64,000 nucleotides of DNA, from positions 20,321,456 through 20,385,455 of the forward strand of contig CM076854.1 of NCBI GenBank assembly GCA_039519185.1, read 5' to 3'. The translations under genes were made by a program, and so were the position numbers. The notes beneath the pieces were generated by a model. It was given only the letters and a program-made list of their open reading frames with translations, ran no database searches and was not told where the DNA came from. This document shows, in pieces, positions 45,923 to 57,359 of the stretch. Position 1 is the first letter of the stretch, and each line of letters opens with the position of its first letter. This DNA comes from Astragalus membranaceus (lineage: Eukaryota > Streptophyta > Magnoliopsida > Fabales > Fabaceae).

Positions 45923-46879
45923 ATGGTACATGGCTTGCCTTCTATAAGTGAACCAAAGAAGTTGTGTGAAGGTTGTTTAGTGAGTAAGCAGCCAAGAAAT
46001 AACTTCAAGTCTCATGCTCCAAAAAGGGCAAACCAATCATTAGAGGTAGTGTACTCTGATGTGTGTGGTCCTATTGAAGAAGAGACATTCAGTGGCAGCA
46101 AGTATTTCCTAACTTTCATTGATGAATTCACTAGGAAGATATGGTTGTATCTGTTGAAGGAGAAGTCAGAAGTATTCTCAGTGTTCAAGAGGTATTATGC
46201 ACTTGTGGAGAGACAGAGTGGCAATAAATTGAAGACATTGAGAACTGATGGTGGAGGGGAATTCAAATCAAATGAATTCAAAGAATTTTGTGATGAGAAA
46301 GGGATTTCACATGAGGTGACAGCTCCATACACCCCTCAACACAATGGTCTAGCAGAGAGAAGAAATAGAACTCTGCTGGACATGGAAAGAGGCATGCTGA
46401 AAGAGAAGAAAATGCCTAAGAATTACTGGGGAGAGGCTGTAGATACAGCTGCTTATGTCTTGAATAGATGTCCAACAAGGGGATTGGATGATATGACTCC
46501 TGAACAAGCCTGGACAGGTAGTAAACCAATTGTGAAACACCTCGGGATCTTTGGCTCTGTCTGTCACAGACATATTCCTGATGAGAGAAGAGGGAAACTA
46601 GATGATAAAAGTGAAGCACTGGTTTTGATTGGCTACCATCCAACAGGAGCATACAAACTTTATGATCCTATGCTAATGAAATTGGTGATTAGTAGGGATG
46701 TAAAGGTTGATGAGACATCTGTGTGGAACTGGGAAAACAGCTCAGTCACTAACATGAGAATTCCTTTTGATAATGAAGAGGGATCTGTTACTGAACCAGG
46801 GGGCAAACACAGAGGTGGAGCAGCCACAGAGAAGATCACAGAGGCAGTGTTTTCCATCTCTGAGACTTGCTGGTTATGA
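45923..46879 (+). pseudogene. pol: C2 integrase
   Basis: The pre-integrase zinc end CEGCLVSKQPRNNF leads to the catalytic triad: YSDVCGPIEE (Asp), LRTDGGGEFKS (Asp), TPQHNGLAERRNRTLLDM (Glu). NYWGEAVDTAAYVLNRCPT, TPEQAWTGSKP and IFGSVCHRHIPDERRGKLDD follow. Continuous with protease but in a different frame after about 45875; another frame change near 46820 brings it back. Integrase joins element DNA to the host, leaving the 5-bp duplication seen here. Confidence 0.93.
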
Positions 46880-46880
46880 A

Positions 46881-48491
46881 GTCTTCTCTGATGACACTAT
46901 ACAGTGTGATGGTAAACTACTGCATATGGCTTTATTTGTTGAATTAGAGCCAGTTCAGTGGCAAGATTAAATTAAGAACAAAGAATGGAAGAGTGCTATG
47001 CAGGAAGAGATGCTAGCAATAGAAAAGAATCACACATGGGATTTGGTTGAGCTGCCAAGTTCCAAGAGACCAATAGACTTGAAATGGGTTTTTAAATTGA
47101 AGTTGAAACCTGATGGGTCTATTGCAAAGTACAAGGCAAGGCTTGTAGCAAGAGGATTTTTGCAAAAGGAAGGGGTTGACTATTCTGAAGTCTATGCTCT
47201 AGTAGCTAGACTAGAAACTGTGAGACTTGTTGTAGCACTTGCTGCATTTAATGGTTGGTCACTTTACCAACTTGATGTAAAGTCTGCCTTCCTCAATGGT
47301 GAGCTTGAGGAAGAGGTGTATGTGCTGCAGCCATCTGGGTTTGAACTGAAAGGTGAAGAACACAAGGTGTACAAGCTGAACAAAGCTTTGTATGGACTGA
47401 AACAAGCTCCACGAGCTTGGAACAGAAGGATTGATGCCTTCCTGTAGAAACAGAGTTTTATAAAATGCTCTGTTGAGTTTGGTGTGTATTTCAAGAGGAA
47501 AGACAGTGGTGAAGTAATAGTGATATGCCTTTATGTTGATGATCTCCTAGTGACAGGAAATGATCAAGCAATGACTGAATAGTTCAAAAGGAAGCTTATG
47601 TCAGAATTTGAGATGTCTGACTTAGGCATTCTTAGGTACTTTCTGGGCATGGAATTTGTTCATGTTGCAGGTGGAATACTTCTTCATCAAAGGAAGTATA
47701 TCAGTGATATCTTAATTAGATTTAAGATGCAAGATTGCAATGCTGCAGCCACACCTTGTGAATCAAATGTGAGACTGACCAAGGCAGAAACTGAGAAGAC
47801 AGTGGATCCAACTCTGTTCAAGCAGATTGTTGGTTATCTAAGATTTGTTTGTCACAGCAGACCTGATGTAGCATTCAGTGTGGGATTGGTTAGTCGTTTT
47901 ATGAGTGATCCTAGAGTTTCACACATGGTGGCAGCTAAGAGGATCTTAAGGTACCTTAAAGGTACACAGCAGCTAGCTCTGCCGTTTCCAAAGGGAAGAA
48001 CTGTCAGTACACCAGAAATTGAAGCCTTTTCAGACTCTGACTGATGTGGAGATAAGGTGGAGAGGAAGAGTACTTCTGGGTACTGGTTCAGATTCTTGGG
48101 TGCTCCAATTTTATGGAGTTCCAAGAAGCAAAATGTTGTGGCCTTATCCACTTGTGAGGCTGAATATATAGCAGCTTGTCAAGCTGCCTGTCAAGCTTTG
48201 TGGCTTGATTCATTGCTGAGTGAACTGAAAATGGCACACCAGAAACCTGTACAATAGAAGGTAGATAACAAGTCTTCAATAGGCTTTGTCAAGAATCCAG
48301 TGCTTCATGGCCGTAGTAAGCATATGGAGACAAAATACCACATCATTAGAGATCAAGTTAGCAAGGGAAAACTTGAAATGAGCTACTGCAACACTGCTGA
48401 AAATGCTGCTGATATATTCACTAAGTCTTTGAATGGTGACAGATTTAGAGAAATGAGGAAATGTTTGAATCTAGTGTCACTGGAAGCTTGA
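46881..48491 (+). pseudogene. pol: C2 reverse transcriptase and RNase H
   Basis: One reading frame covers the whole region: KEWKSAMQEEMLAIEKNHTW, YKARLVARGFLQKEGVDYSE, YQLDVKSAFLNGELEEEVYV, KALYGLKQAPRAWNRRID, the catalytic YVDD in ICLYVDDLLVTGND, DLGILRYFLGMEFVH, SRPDVAFSVGLVSRFM, then RNase H (EAFSDSD, DKVERKSTSGYWFRFLG, STCEAEYIAA, SKHMETKYHIIRD) and ADIFTKSLNGDRFREMRK. Five stops interrupt it at 46968, 47445, 47580, 48042 and 48255. The one at 48042 falls at SDSD*CGDK, where relatives have Trp, so TGG to TGA is likely. No shift occurs after 46968. Confidence 0.95.
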
Positions 48492-48503
48492 ATTGCAGGG
48501 GAG

Positions 48504-48781
48504 TGTTGAAAGCAATCAAGTCCAGCTACTGTTTCTACTTCATAAGAAATAAAGGGCGCCTGATGTTGTTGTGCTTATGCTTGTATGTCAGATCCTATTG
48601 TTTGTAAGAGTTAGTTTACATTTTCCAGTTGATTGTAATTTGGGGTACCTATAAATGCCCTCTTTGTAATTATGTTTACATAATTAATATACATTCTATT
48701 TTCTTTCATTTTTCGGTTACAACCGCTTTCTCTCTTCTACTCTCTCTCTGCAATTGAGCAAATGCTCAATCAGTTCCTACA
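48504..48781 (+). repeat. C2 right LTR
   Basis: 278 bp. It lacks 36 bp between two GTAAG copies found in the left LTR. Other differences are scattered substitutions. Confidence 0.95.
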
Positions 48782-48786
48782 CTTTT

Positions 48787-49310
48787 ATCATAGAATACGC
48801 ACTTGCTTGTATACAATCTCGTTTCGTAACCTTTGATTTTTTTTCTAGTTATATGGATGCTTAATTTATTTAAGTTGAATTGAAATTGATAGAGGATTGA
48901 CATGAATTCTATTATGATATTGGTTATGCTTTGAACGGCGCTTGTCCGCTTTCGTCACCGATTGAATCCACTGTTTCGGCGCTTGCCCGAAACTGTGTGA
49001 ATTCATATAAACGAATTAACGCTTGTTCTAGTTAGTTTATATCAATCTGAAATTGGAAATCCTTAGAGACTGTACTTTTTAGAACCTATGATAAATTCGA
49101 GAAGCGCCCCGAAACCGATGAATTGATTGTCTCGCTAAATTGCTTTTTCCTTTAAACATAAATTGTTTTCTACAAAAACTCCCCCTTTTATTGTTAATTT
49201 TGTACTTGTTGTTGGTAATCTTAATCTTATAAGTCCTTGTGTGACGACCAAAGTTAACTCACATTGATACTACATTTTAATACTATCAAATTTTTTCGAC
49301 CCGCGTACGA
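48787..49310 (+). other. unassigned right flank of C2, possibly Athila-like LTR end
   Basis: The stretch 'agtccttgtgtgacgacc' and 'ttcgacccgcgtacgacc' near 49225-49310 resembles the end of Athila-type gypsy LTRs. No primer site follows: the sequence joins family X sequence directly at about 49312. Two 'cgcttg.ccg' phrases (48942, 48981) are noted. Weak call. Confidence 0.25.
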
Positions 49311-49311
49311 C

Positions 49312-49575
49312 CAACACAGGTTTCATGTGCTGCACCATTCATTGTGAACTTAGTAAGGAGATTGCCGTCCCATATTCTTCAATGGGTCAAAAATAAATTC
49401 TTCCCCTTAAATTAATTAGGAATGCATTTTTCAATCCATGTCTATGTCGGCACTTTTCAATCGCTGCATGAGACAACAATTCGGTGAGATTATATGGCTC
49501 CAAAGACATCGGTATGTTTATGTCGTATGCTTCATTGTCATTTATATAATAAATTAATATTTTTATTTTTTTGAC
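49312..49575 (+). mobile_element. family X LTR fragment
   Basis: Matches 59749-59985 ('tttcatgtgctgcacca', 'gcttcattgtcattt'). It leads into the 1.33-kb tandem duplication. Confidence 0.7.
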
Positions 49576-49933
49576 CAAATAAATTAATATTTTTTTAAAA
49601 GGTGTTTTTATTAAATATGACTTTTACAAAATAAATTATATATGATATAAGATTTATCGCAGTCTAATATAATTAGTATATTTAATATATGATACTACTC
49701 TAAGTAGTTAGCTCTGTTGGACTAAGATTAGTTATATTTAATATTTTTAGTGTAGGACTTTTGGATCGTCTTTTGTCGTTACATAATCGTACGTGTTCGA
49801 GTCAAATATTGTACCGCTGGAGTTAAATCACGCTCGGGAAATCGTGATTTCATCGATTAGCTATTGGAGTACACTTCTATATCAGGTACGAGGGGAAAGG
49901 GTTTCTATTCTATATGGGGAATAGGGGATAGGA

Positions 49934-50103
49934 TTTTATTTTTGTCTAGGGGTCTTTGACCCCCTACGGTATCCAGGGTAAAGGGGCCCTGAATATCTGG
50001 AGTTCGGCCGAGAGGTAAGTAAAACTTGACTCTAATTTGTTCCACCGCTGGGGATCAAACTCGAGTACTAGCCAAGTCCGCTCTTTAAGATGTAGTGCAT
50101 TAA
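49934..50103 (-). mobile_element. SINE-like insert in duplication unit 1
   Basis: About 170 bp are absent from the related sequence at 39930. The insert is flanked by GGGGATAGGA (49924-49933) and GGGGATGGGA (50104-50113), a target duplication with one change. A T-rich left end (TTTTATTTTT) is the tail of a minus-strand SINE. A B-box-like GAGTTTGATCCCC on the minus strand supports tRNA origin; the A box is unclear. Confidence 0.55.
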
Positions 50104-50681
50104 GGGGATGGGACTATAATAGTATTGATTATCGCTATATTCCTATTTTTGAATGTACTTATTTAACTATATGAACTTCTTTCTTTCTCTAAATTCTATT
50201 GACGTCTTCACTCTTCAATCCATACCATTGTTTTCGTTACTCCTTAACCAATTTCTAGCACACATCAAAGCCTCTAATATAAGAGGGAGGCGTTAGCGCT
50301 AACAAATAAATTTAGGTTTTAGTTGAGATGTGGAGATTTTCTAATATAAGAGGGGTAATATTGTAACTTTGTACGTTCAGGGCGGGTTCGAATCCAAACC
50401 CAAACCCAGTCAAAGTGGGGAAAATCCGTCAAATCGGGGCTGGTTCGGGTTGGTGCCCACGGGTATGGGTTTGGCTGCCATGCCTAACAACAACCGCAAG
50501 ACCAAGATAACTTTCTCGAACGGAATACCTTACCTGATAATTCTCTACTAACAACAACGACATCCGCAAGACTGGGATACCTTGCCCGAACAAGATACCT
50601 TGGCCAATAATACCCTACAAAGAACAACAGGACCGGGATACCATGCTCGAACGGGATACCTTGTCCGATAATGCCTTGAAG

Positions 50682-50778
50682 AACAACAACAACAACAACA
50701 ACAACAACAGGACTATGAAGACAACAGCAACGACGACTGCAATGACAACAATGACGACGATGACAATAACAACAAAAC

Positions 50779-50832
<54 letters not shown>

Positions 50833-50833
50833 C
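50682..50833. repeat. (CAA)n arrays, unit 1
   Basis: Two CAA runs (about 50682-50710 and 50780-50833) are separated by a GAC/AAT-interrupted stretch. Poly-N and poly-V/L frames are artefacts. Confidence 0.95.
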
Positions 50834-51266
50834 CATCAACAACATTAACTACAACAAAATCAACGACAACAGTACCTGCAACATCAACAACGACGACGAC
50901 AACAACACCCAAATAAATTAATATTCTTTTAAAAGGTGTTTTTATTAAATATGACTTTTACAAAATAAATTATATATGATATAAGATTTATCGCAGTCTA
51001 ATATAATTAGTATATTTAATATATGATACTACTCTAAGTAGTTAGCTCTGTTGGACTAAGATTAGTTATATTTAATGTTTTTAGTGTAGGACTTTTGGAT
51101 CGTCTTTGTTGTTACATAATCGTACGTGTTCGAGTCAAATATTGTACCGCTGGAGTTAAATCACGCTCGGGAAATCGTGATTTCATCGATTAGCTATTGG
51201 AGTACACTTCTATATCAGGTACGGGGGGAAAGGGTTTCTATTCTATATGGGGAATAGGGGATAGGA

Positions 51267-51436
51267 TTTTAGTTTTGTCTAGGGGTCTTTGACCCCCTCC
51301 GGTATTCAGGGTAAAGGGGCCCTGAATATCTGGAGTTCGGCCGAGAGGTAAGTAAAGCTTGACTCTAATTTGTTCCACCGCTGGGGATCGAACTCGAGTA
51401 CTAGCCAAGTCCGCTCTTTCAGATGGAGTGCATTAA
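51267..51436 (-). mobile_element. SINE-like insert in duplication unit 2
   Basis: The same 170-bp insert at the same place as in unit 1, flanked by GGGGATAGGA (51257-51266) and GGGGATGGGA (51437-51446). The minus-strand B box GAGTTCGATCCCC is better preserved here. Confidence 0.6.
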
Positions 51437-52012
51437 GGGGATGGGACTATAATAGTATTGATTATCCCTATTCCTATTTTTGAATGTACTTATTTAAGTA
51501 TATGTACTTCTTTCTTTCTCTAAATTCTATTGACGTCTTCACTCTTCAAACCATACCATTGTTTTCGTTACTCCTTAACCAATTTCTAGCACACATCAAA
51601 GCCTCTAATATAAGAGGGAGGCGTTAGCGCTAACAAATAAATTTAGGTTTTAGTTGAGATGTGGAGATTATCTAATATAAGAGGGGTAATATTGTAACTT
51701 TGTACGTTCAGGGCCGGTTCGAATCCAAACCCAAACCCAGTCAAAGTGGGGAAAATCCGTCAAATCGGGGCTGGTTCGGGTTGGTGCCCACGGGTATGGG
51801 TTTGGTTTCCATGCCTAACAACAACCGCAAGACCAAGATAACTTTCTCGAACTGAATACCTTACCTGATAATTCCCTACTAACAACAACGACATCCGCAA
51901 GACTGGGATACCTTGCCCGAACAAGATACCTTGGCCAATAATACCCTACAAAGAACAACAGGACCGGGATACCATGCTCGAACGGGATACCTTGTCCGAT
52001 AATGTCTTGAAG

Positions 52013-52067
<55 letters not shown>

Positions 52068-52070
52068 GGA
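52013..52070. repeat. (CAA)n array, unit 2
   Basis: A near-perfect CAA run of about 58 bp, roughly twice the length of the equivalent run in unit 1. Confidence 0.95.
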
Positions 52071-52339
52071 CTATGAAGACAACAGCAACGACAACTGCAA
52101 TGACAACAATGACGACGATGACAATAACAACAAAACACAACAACAACAACAACACCATCAACAACATTAACTACAACAAAATCAACGACAACAGTACCTG
52201 CAACAGCAACAACGACGACAACAACAACACCACCACCACACACAACATCAACAACTACAACAACTTTTGTTGAATTATTCACAATAGAATAACAACTTGA
52301 TTATCCTTTATTATCTTATTGAATAATACTTGACAACAA

Positions 52340-52355
52340 CAGCAACAATGACATC

Positions 52356-52428
<73 letters not shown>
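52340..52428. repeat. (CAA)n array, downstream
   Basis: A further uninterrupted CAA run in copy B. Copy A has a shorter, more interrupted equivalent near 7880-7960. Confidence 0.95.
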
Positions 52429-54216
52429 GTGACAACAACAGCAGCAACCACAACAACAGCCACAACACCAAATATAGATTACTAGAATCCAAATAATCAT
52501 CTATTAGACAAAGACAATTTATCATCAATTCAAATAAGGCGTTTTCACATCTAAGATCACATGTATCTACACGCAGCACAATGGCAATACATCAGAAAAA
52601 GTCATATTTAATTTCAGCTAGGCATCATCACATAACAATTACAATCATATTAAACGGTTTGTTTCGTTGCTTCTACAATGAACACACATCAACTTATAAT
52701 TTGACCATTGCTCATACAATGGTTCTCACATAGAACATAACACATAAACACCAGTCGGGGTCACCAGGTACCCCAAACAAAGAAACACTCACTTTTGCCG
52801 ATTTCAGCTTTTTTTCATGTCGCTCCTTTCTAAAAGTATAACGACGACCCACGTAGTAGCAATCTTCATGTCAACCTCGTAGTATTTTTTCGCCTCTTCA
52901 ATTAAATGTCACGAAAAGTACTCAGTTAAGACTCACATTGTAATCCACAACAAAATAATATCAAAATAATAAGTAATTATCTCGTTACGATAAATACATA
53001 GTAAATTATTTAACTATAAAATTCGTTTTTTATTGCAAAAATCATTTAAAAGCGTTGTTGTCAAACACTTAATTCCTAGCTGTGGGATCAGCCAGAGGTT
53101 TTCATGATTCTGATTCCTCTGTTCTTTAAACAATTGCGTCGAGGAAGTAACTCTGTTCCTCGATTATGGGTTCCCTAACTCCTCCAAGGAGTGTTAGGTT
53201 AGGTGTGAGAGGGGCGCGAGGTTTGAATTATCTACAAAACTAAGAAAACAAAAGAAAACGGTAACGATAAAATAAATGCGAAGAAAATAGTAGTTTGATT
53301 GATTGATGTGTGTTTGAAACTGTACAAGTGCTACTATATATATATACACACACACATGAGCCTTCATTGGCCACTATGCGGGGGCCTTCATCTGCTCAGC
53401 ATTAGATTAACTAAGAACAACGGTCATAATTAAGCCTAATCCTAGAAACTCGGAGTCCACTCTCCACAGCCTCACTAGCACGGGTTAGTTGGGTAAAACC
53501 TTAGTCACCCCTATTTTAGTGGAGTCTATTAATCCTTGACCTTAACCGCTCTAATTTTGTGTATCCACGTGGGTTGAATACTTGTGCTCCATGCAAGTAT
53601 TTCTCGCCACGGCCACAGCCCTCCTCGGTCATGCCTCACTTTCATCCTTTGGCCGTTGGTTCCTTAGTTGAATTGCCATGTGGTCAAGGTGCCCTCCAAC
53701 CGTCTCTCGTTGTACCTCGGTGATTCTTCTCATTCCCTCAAGGCTTCAATCTCTCTCTGAATATTTTTTCCTTGTGTTTCCTGATTGAGCTTTCCCCGTG
53801 TCACGACAAGTATTAAATTGTCTTTGTCCTAGTGCTCTTATGGCTGCCTCAGCTTCGTCCTAGCCATGAACTCCTCGTTTTCCCTCGGCCAACAACTTAA
53901 TTTATTTTGGGTGTTAACAAAAAGTAACAAATATTATTTAAAAAAATTAAAATACTAACCTACTATAAAGCATAGGGCCGAAGTCTTCGGCGTCTTAGAC
54001 CTTTGGTTAATGATGAATGCCTCTAGGCACTCAGCCTTTCGGCTCAGGAGCGGTGCTCCTGATGTTCACTGTAATTGATTTGTTGATTGGACATGTGATT
54101 GATGTGATTGCTCAAACCGTTTGACCATTGACTTGAATGCATCAGTTTCTTCAGTTTAACTGTCATTTTTTGGGCTTCATAAATGCCTGTTCTTGTAACT
54201 GACCTTACGCCGGTGC

Positions 54217-54228
54217 TATAAAAAGGGA
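54217..54228 (+). promoter_or_regulatory. TATA box of family X, copy B
   Basis: TATAAAAAGGGA, in the same context as 19814 in copy A. Confidence 0.6.
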
Positions 54229-55132
54229 TTGAGGCTTCTTAAGTTGGTGCTTCAGTCTTTTTCCTTTTGCTCCTTTTCTCTTGTCACTTTCTGCCATGCT
54301 TTGTTCTTATCGCGTTGGAATCAAATCTCCTTCTTCGAGTTCCCTGAGTATTCCTGCAGGTACTTCAGCGTGCGACGGGAATGCCAGGAAACTCGAGGTG
54401 GAAGTCCTTGATCTGTGAGAGCTTTGGATTTTTTTCAGTTGTTTTTTTCGCTTTCCTGCAGGAATACTCAAAGAACTCGACGTGCCTGTCCTTATTTGGG
54501 TAGAGCACCTGGTCATCCATCCCCGACCCATTGCTTTCTTCTACTGGATATTTTAGAGAAGGACCTTCTACTGTTGTTAGGGCAGTGGGAGTGTACTCTG
54601 GCCCCTCATCTAAGGATCATTCTTGAGGTCATCGTGGACGGTAAGGATGGAGATACGCATGTTCCCCCGAGGGGCTTCCATGAGCAATTGCATCTTCCAA
54701 GCTCCTGTCTTCGGAGAGTCTTCCTGAAACAGAGGACGGGGAAGCCTTCAGCGATGGCTCGTGGAGTGAGCGATCGGCTCAGGATTAGGGTTCATATTTC
54801 ACGTATTGATGCAGATGTATTTTACTTTCACAATGTATACACGAACTTAATGTAAATCACATTGATATATAAATAAAGTTATGTTTTGAATCATACCTTG
54901 TTTTCTGTTTTACCGCTCGGCTTATATGGTGATCAACATGACCGTTCAGTTGTTCTGACCTTCAGATTTGACGCTTCGATTTGATTGGTGTTGTGCGAAA
55001 TTTGATTTGTGATCATCGCACATGTTCTCAAGGTGGATCGGGTCAAAATTGACCCTTTTGTTGCTTGAAACGTGTCTCCATCTAACAGTGGGATACGAAA
55101 GGGTGAAACGATCTTCTCCATTTGCCTCTTGT

Positions 55133-55147
55133 CCCCCCCCCCCCCCC
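55133..55147. repeat. C15 homopolymer
   Basis: Fifteen C residues where copies A and C have five or six. Prone to slippage and to sequencing or assembly error. Confidence 0.9.
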
Positions 55148-55476
55148 TCTATCGTTGGATGGAGCGTGACCAATGAATCTGCTTCGTTCGTTTGAGTTTT
55201 TTGAAAACACTAGTATTTTACCCGTGCATACGCACGGGTGATACTGTATGGTCAGTGTATTGCCATGAAGTCATAATAGTAATTTGGAAGATAATCATAA
55301 GTTGTGAACAATGTCCAAAATGTATGATTTGAAATTCAAAGTGGAAATAGATAGGTATTATGTCATATAAGATACAAATGAAAATTATATTGAGTCGAAG
55401 AAATTAAAGGAGATTGACAATCAGAATTACATTGATCCATAATAATGTATTTAGACATTAGAGGTAAAATATGCAT

Positions 55477-55612
55477 CCTCGTTGACACTCCTATTTGCAT
55501 CCTCGTTGGCCCTCCCGTTGGCACTCCCGTTGACGCTCTCGTTACCTCTCTGGTTGCCACTCCCGTTGCAACTACCATTCCCAGTCTCTCGTTGTCGCTC
55601 CCATTGCCACAT
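55477..55612. repeat. dodecamer array 1 in the Helitron
   Basis: Imperfect 12-bp units of the form CTCxCGTTGxCA (for example GCACTCCCGTTG, GCTCTCGTTAC). Confidence 0.85.
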
Positions 55613-55683
55613 GTTAACTCATATTTTTCTATATGATTTAATATTAATTAAATCATATGATTTAATATTAATTAAATCATATT

Positions 55684-55848
55684 CGTTTAATTATAAGTTT
55701 TTTTTAGATAGGCAAAGTGGTTAGTAATTAGTGTGTTAGTTGTTAGAGGGGAGGGGGGAGCAGGGTTCGAACCCCGTACGCCTACGTTTTTCCACCAACG
55801 ATGTCCCTTTCACTCAACCACGTGAGCTACTACGTTTAATTATAAGTT
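55684..55848 (-). mobile_element. tRNA-derived SINE with 16-bp target duplication
   Basis: The body (55700-55832, 133 bp) is flanked by two exact copies of CGTTTAATTATAAGTT (55684-55699 and 55833-55848). On the minus strand it starts TAGTAGCTCACGTGG (A box TAGCTCACGTGG), has the B box GGTTCGAACCC, and ends in an A-rich tail (T-run 55700-55705 on the plus strand). Box order, tail and long duplication fit an RNA polymerase III SINE copied by LINE machinery. Exact duplications suggest it is recent. Confidence 0.9.
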
Positions 55849-56011
55849 ATTTTGTAAAGTTTGGTAGTGGCTAAAGTTGTATTTATATAATAATTCTTAG
55901 TGGTTAAATTGATTGATTTGAATAGTTTTAATAGAGAGAATATAGTAAATAATAAATTTTAGATGGAGTAAAAATGAAGAAAAAAGAAAATAAGATTTTT
56001 TAAAATATGCA

Positions 56012-56110
56012 CTCACGTTGGCGCTCTCCTTGTCTCTCTCGTTCCCACTCCCGTTCCCGTTGTCACTCTCGTTGTCGATTCCATTGCCAGTCTCGCATTG
56101 CCGCTCTCGT
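56012..56110. repeat. dodecamer array 2 in the Helitron
   Basis: Units such as CTCTCGTTGTCG and CTCCCGTTCCCG. On the minus strand they read as N-E-S-G-rich repeats, which explains the short frame at 56063-56269. Confidence 0.85.
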
Positions 56111-56187
56111 TGTACTGCAAATTTTGTCTTTTAGTAAGTATCTTCTTATAATATTAATAATGGAGTAAAAGGTAAAATATGAAGCCC

Positions 56188-56303
56188 CGTCGCTCTCGTT
56201 CCCTCTCTTGTTGGTGCTCTCGTTCGCTCTCTTGTCGGCACTCCCGTTGCCGCTCTCGTTGCCGCTCACGTTGCCGATCTCGTTGCCGCTCCCGTTGCCA
56301 CAT
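56188..56303. repeat. dodecamer array 3 in the Helitron
   Basis: The most regular block: GCCGCTCTCGTT and GCCGCTCCCGTT alternate. Followed by 'acatgtttctcc..ttctatgtgattta', nearly the same flank as after array 1. Confidence 0.88.
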
Positions 56304-56760
56304 GTTTCTCCTTTTTTTCTATGTGATTTAATATTACAATTGTTAGTGGTTAAATTGATTTTATTTACTACATGAAAAATTTGATTGATTTTAGTACTTT
56401 TAATAGAGATTATAATAAATAGTAAATTTTAAATTATTTAATTATTGAGTGTAATATTAATTTAATAATTTATTTTTTTGGAATAAATAATTTTCAAACT
56501 ATTGTTAGAGGTATGTTTTTTTTTTACAATTGGTAGTAGTTAAATTGATTAATTTTAGTAGTTTGAGTAAGTTATAGAAATAGTTAAAAAACATGTTTTT
56601 AATAAAAAAACTCGCAAAAAAATGATTATTTTATGGAAAGAAAAACTGAAAAAAAAAGTTGTTTTTAAAATCCTGCTGTTATTTGTCCTTTTGCTGCGTC
56701 TGTTGCAGCTTCTGATTGCAGTTTTCAATCAGTTTTTTGTCCCTCACTTTGTTTTCCATC

Positions 56761-56862
56761 AATCGTTGTCACTCCCGTTGCCTCTCCCGTTGGCGCTTTC
56801 GTTGCCACTCCCATTGGCGCTCTCGTTGCCACTCCCATTGGCACTCCCATTGGCATTTTACT
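56761..56862. repeat. dodecamer array 4 in the Helitron
   Basis: About eight units of CACTCCCxTTGG/CCTCTCGTTGC type. Confidence 0.88.
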
Positions 56863-57359
56863 CCTTTTTAGTAATTATAAAATAGTTATTTGGTAATTTT
56901 TTGTAGTGGTTAAATTGATTGATTTTAACAAAAGTAGTTAAATTGATTAATTTTAGTAGTTATAATTTTTGGTACGGGTTAAAGTTTTTTACAATTATTT
57001 TTTTGATAATGGATAGTGGCTAATTGATTTATAGTGACTAATTGTTTTATTAATTTTAATAGTTTGAGTAGATTATAAGTACAGTGAATAATTGATTTAT
57101 AGTGACTAATTATTTTTATAAAAATATTGACAAACGGTTTTTAATTTTTTTTTTAAAAAAAACAGTGAATAACTATATTGTTACTGTAGTGTACTGTAGC
57201 GTGTCAGAATTTGCACTGTAGCGTACTGTTGTGGCACTGTAGCGTTTTGTTTTTATGTGGTGAACTGTCTATTTTGCCCCTAAATTGTGACAAATGTCAA
57301 AATTTGATGATGTCTAAAAATGTAAATGTGCTAACATATGTTTTTATTAGATTGAAAGT

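Larger units (their letters stand above)
43903..48781 (+). mobile_element. C2: Ty1/copia element, nearly full length but inactivated
   Basis: LTRs TGTTGAAAGC...CTACA (43903-44216 and 48504-48781) are flanked by the 5-bp duplication CTTTT (43898-43902 and 48782-48786). A primer-site-like TTGGTATCTAGAGC follows the left LTR, and GCAGGGGAG precedes the right one. Gag, protease, integrase, reverse transcriptase and RNase H follow in copia order, with three frame changes and five in-frame stops. The short LTRs and compact 4.9-kb size separate it from C1. Confidence 0.96.
49576..50909. repeat. tandem duplication unit 1 (1334 bp)
   Basis: Starts CAAATAAATTAATATT and carries the family X LTR block, a SINE-like insert, the 'gacgtcttcactcttca' block and a CAA array ending ..AACAACACC. 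The next unit begins at 50910 with the same CAAATAAATTAATATT. Confidence 0.9.
50910..52243. repeat. tandem duplication unit 2
   Basis: Very similar to unit 1 over LTR block, SINE and CAA region. The main length change is in the CAA runs, longer in the first run and shorter in the second. Beyond the copied part it continues into the rest of family X, so unit 2 is the original and unit 1 a truncated copy. Confidence 0.85.
51447..55209 (+). mobile_element. family X composite repeat, copy B
   Basis: Collinear with copy A segments 1 and 2 without the G1 insertion: it reads straight through 'actcggagtccactctcca' at about 53450-53468, where copy A holds G1. This uninterrupted copy validates the G1 boundaries. 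It contains CAA arrays (52013-52070, 52340-52428), a TATA box (54217) and a poly-C run. No recognisable protein. Confidence 0.8.

Noticed and set aside
48787..49310. Confident Athila-type LTR
   Set aside because: Only a style resemblance at the end; no TGGCGCCGTTGCC-type primer site and no defined start, so it was left as a weak unassigned feature.
55720..55830. tRNA gene on the minus strand
   Set aside because: Good A and B boxes but no cloverleaf; the 16-bp target duplication and A tail show a SINE.
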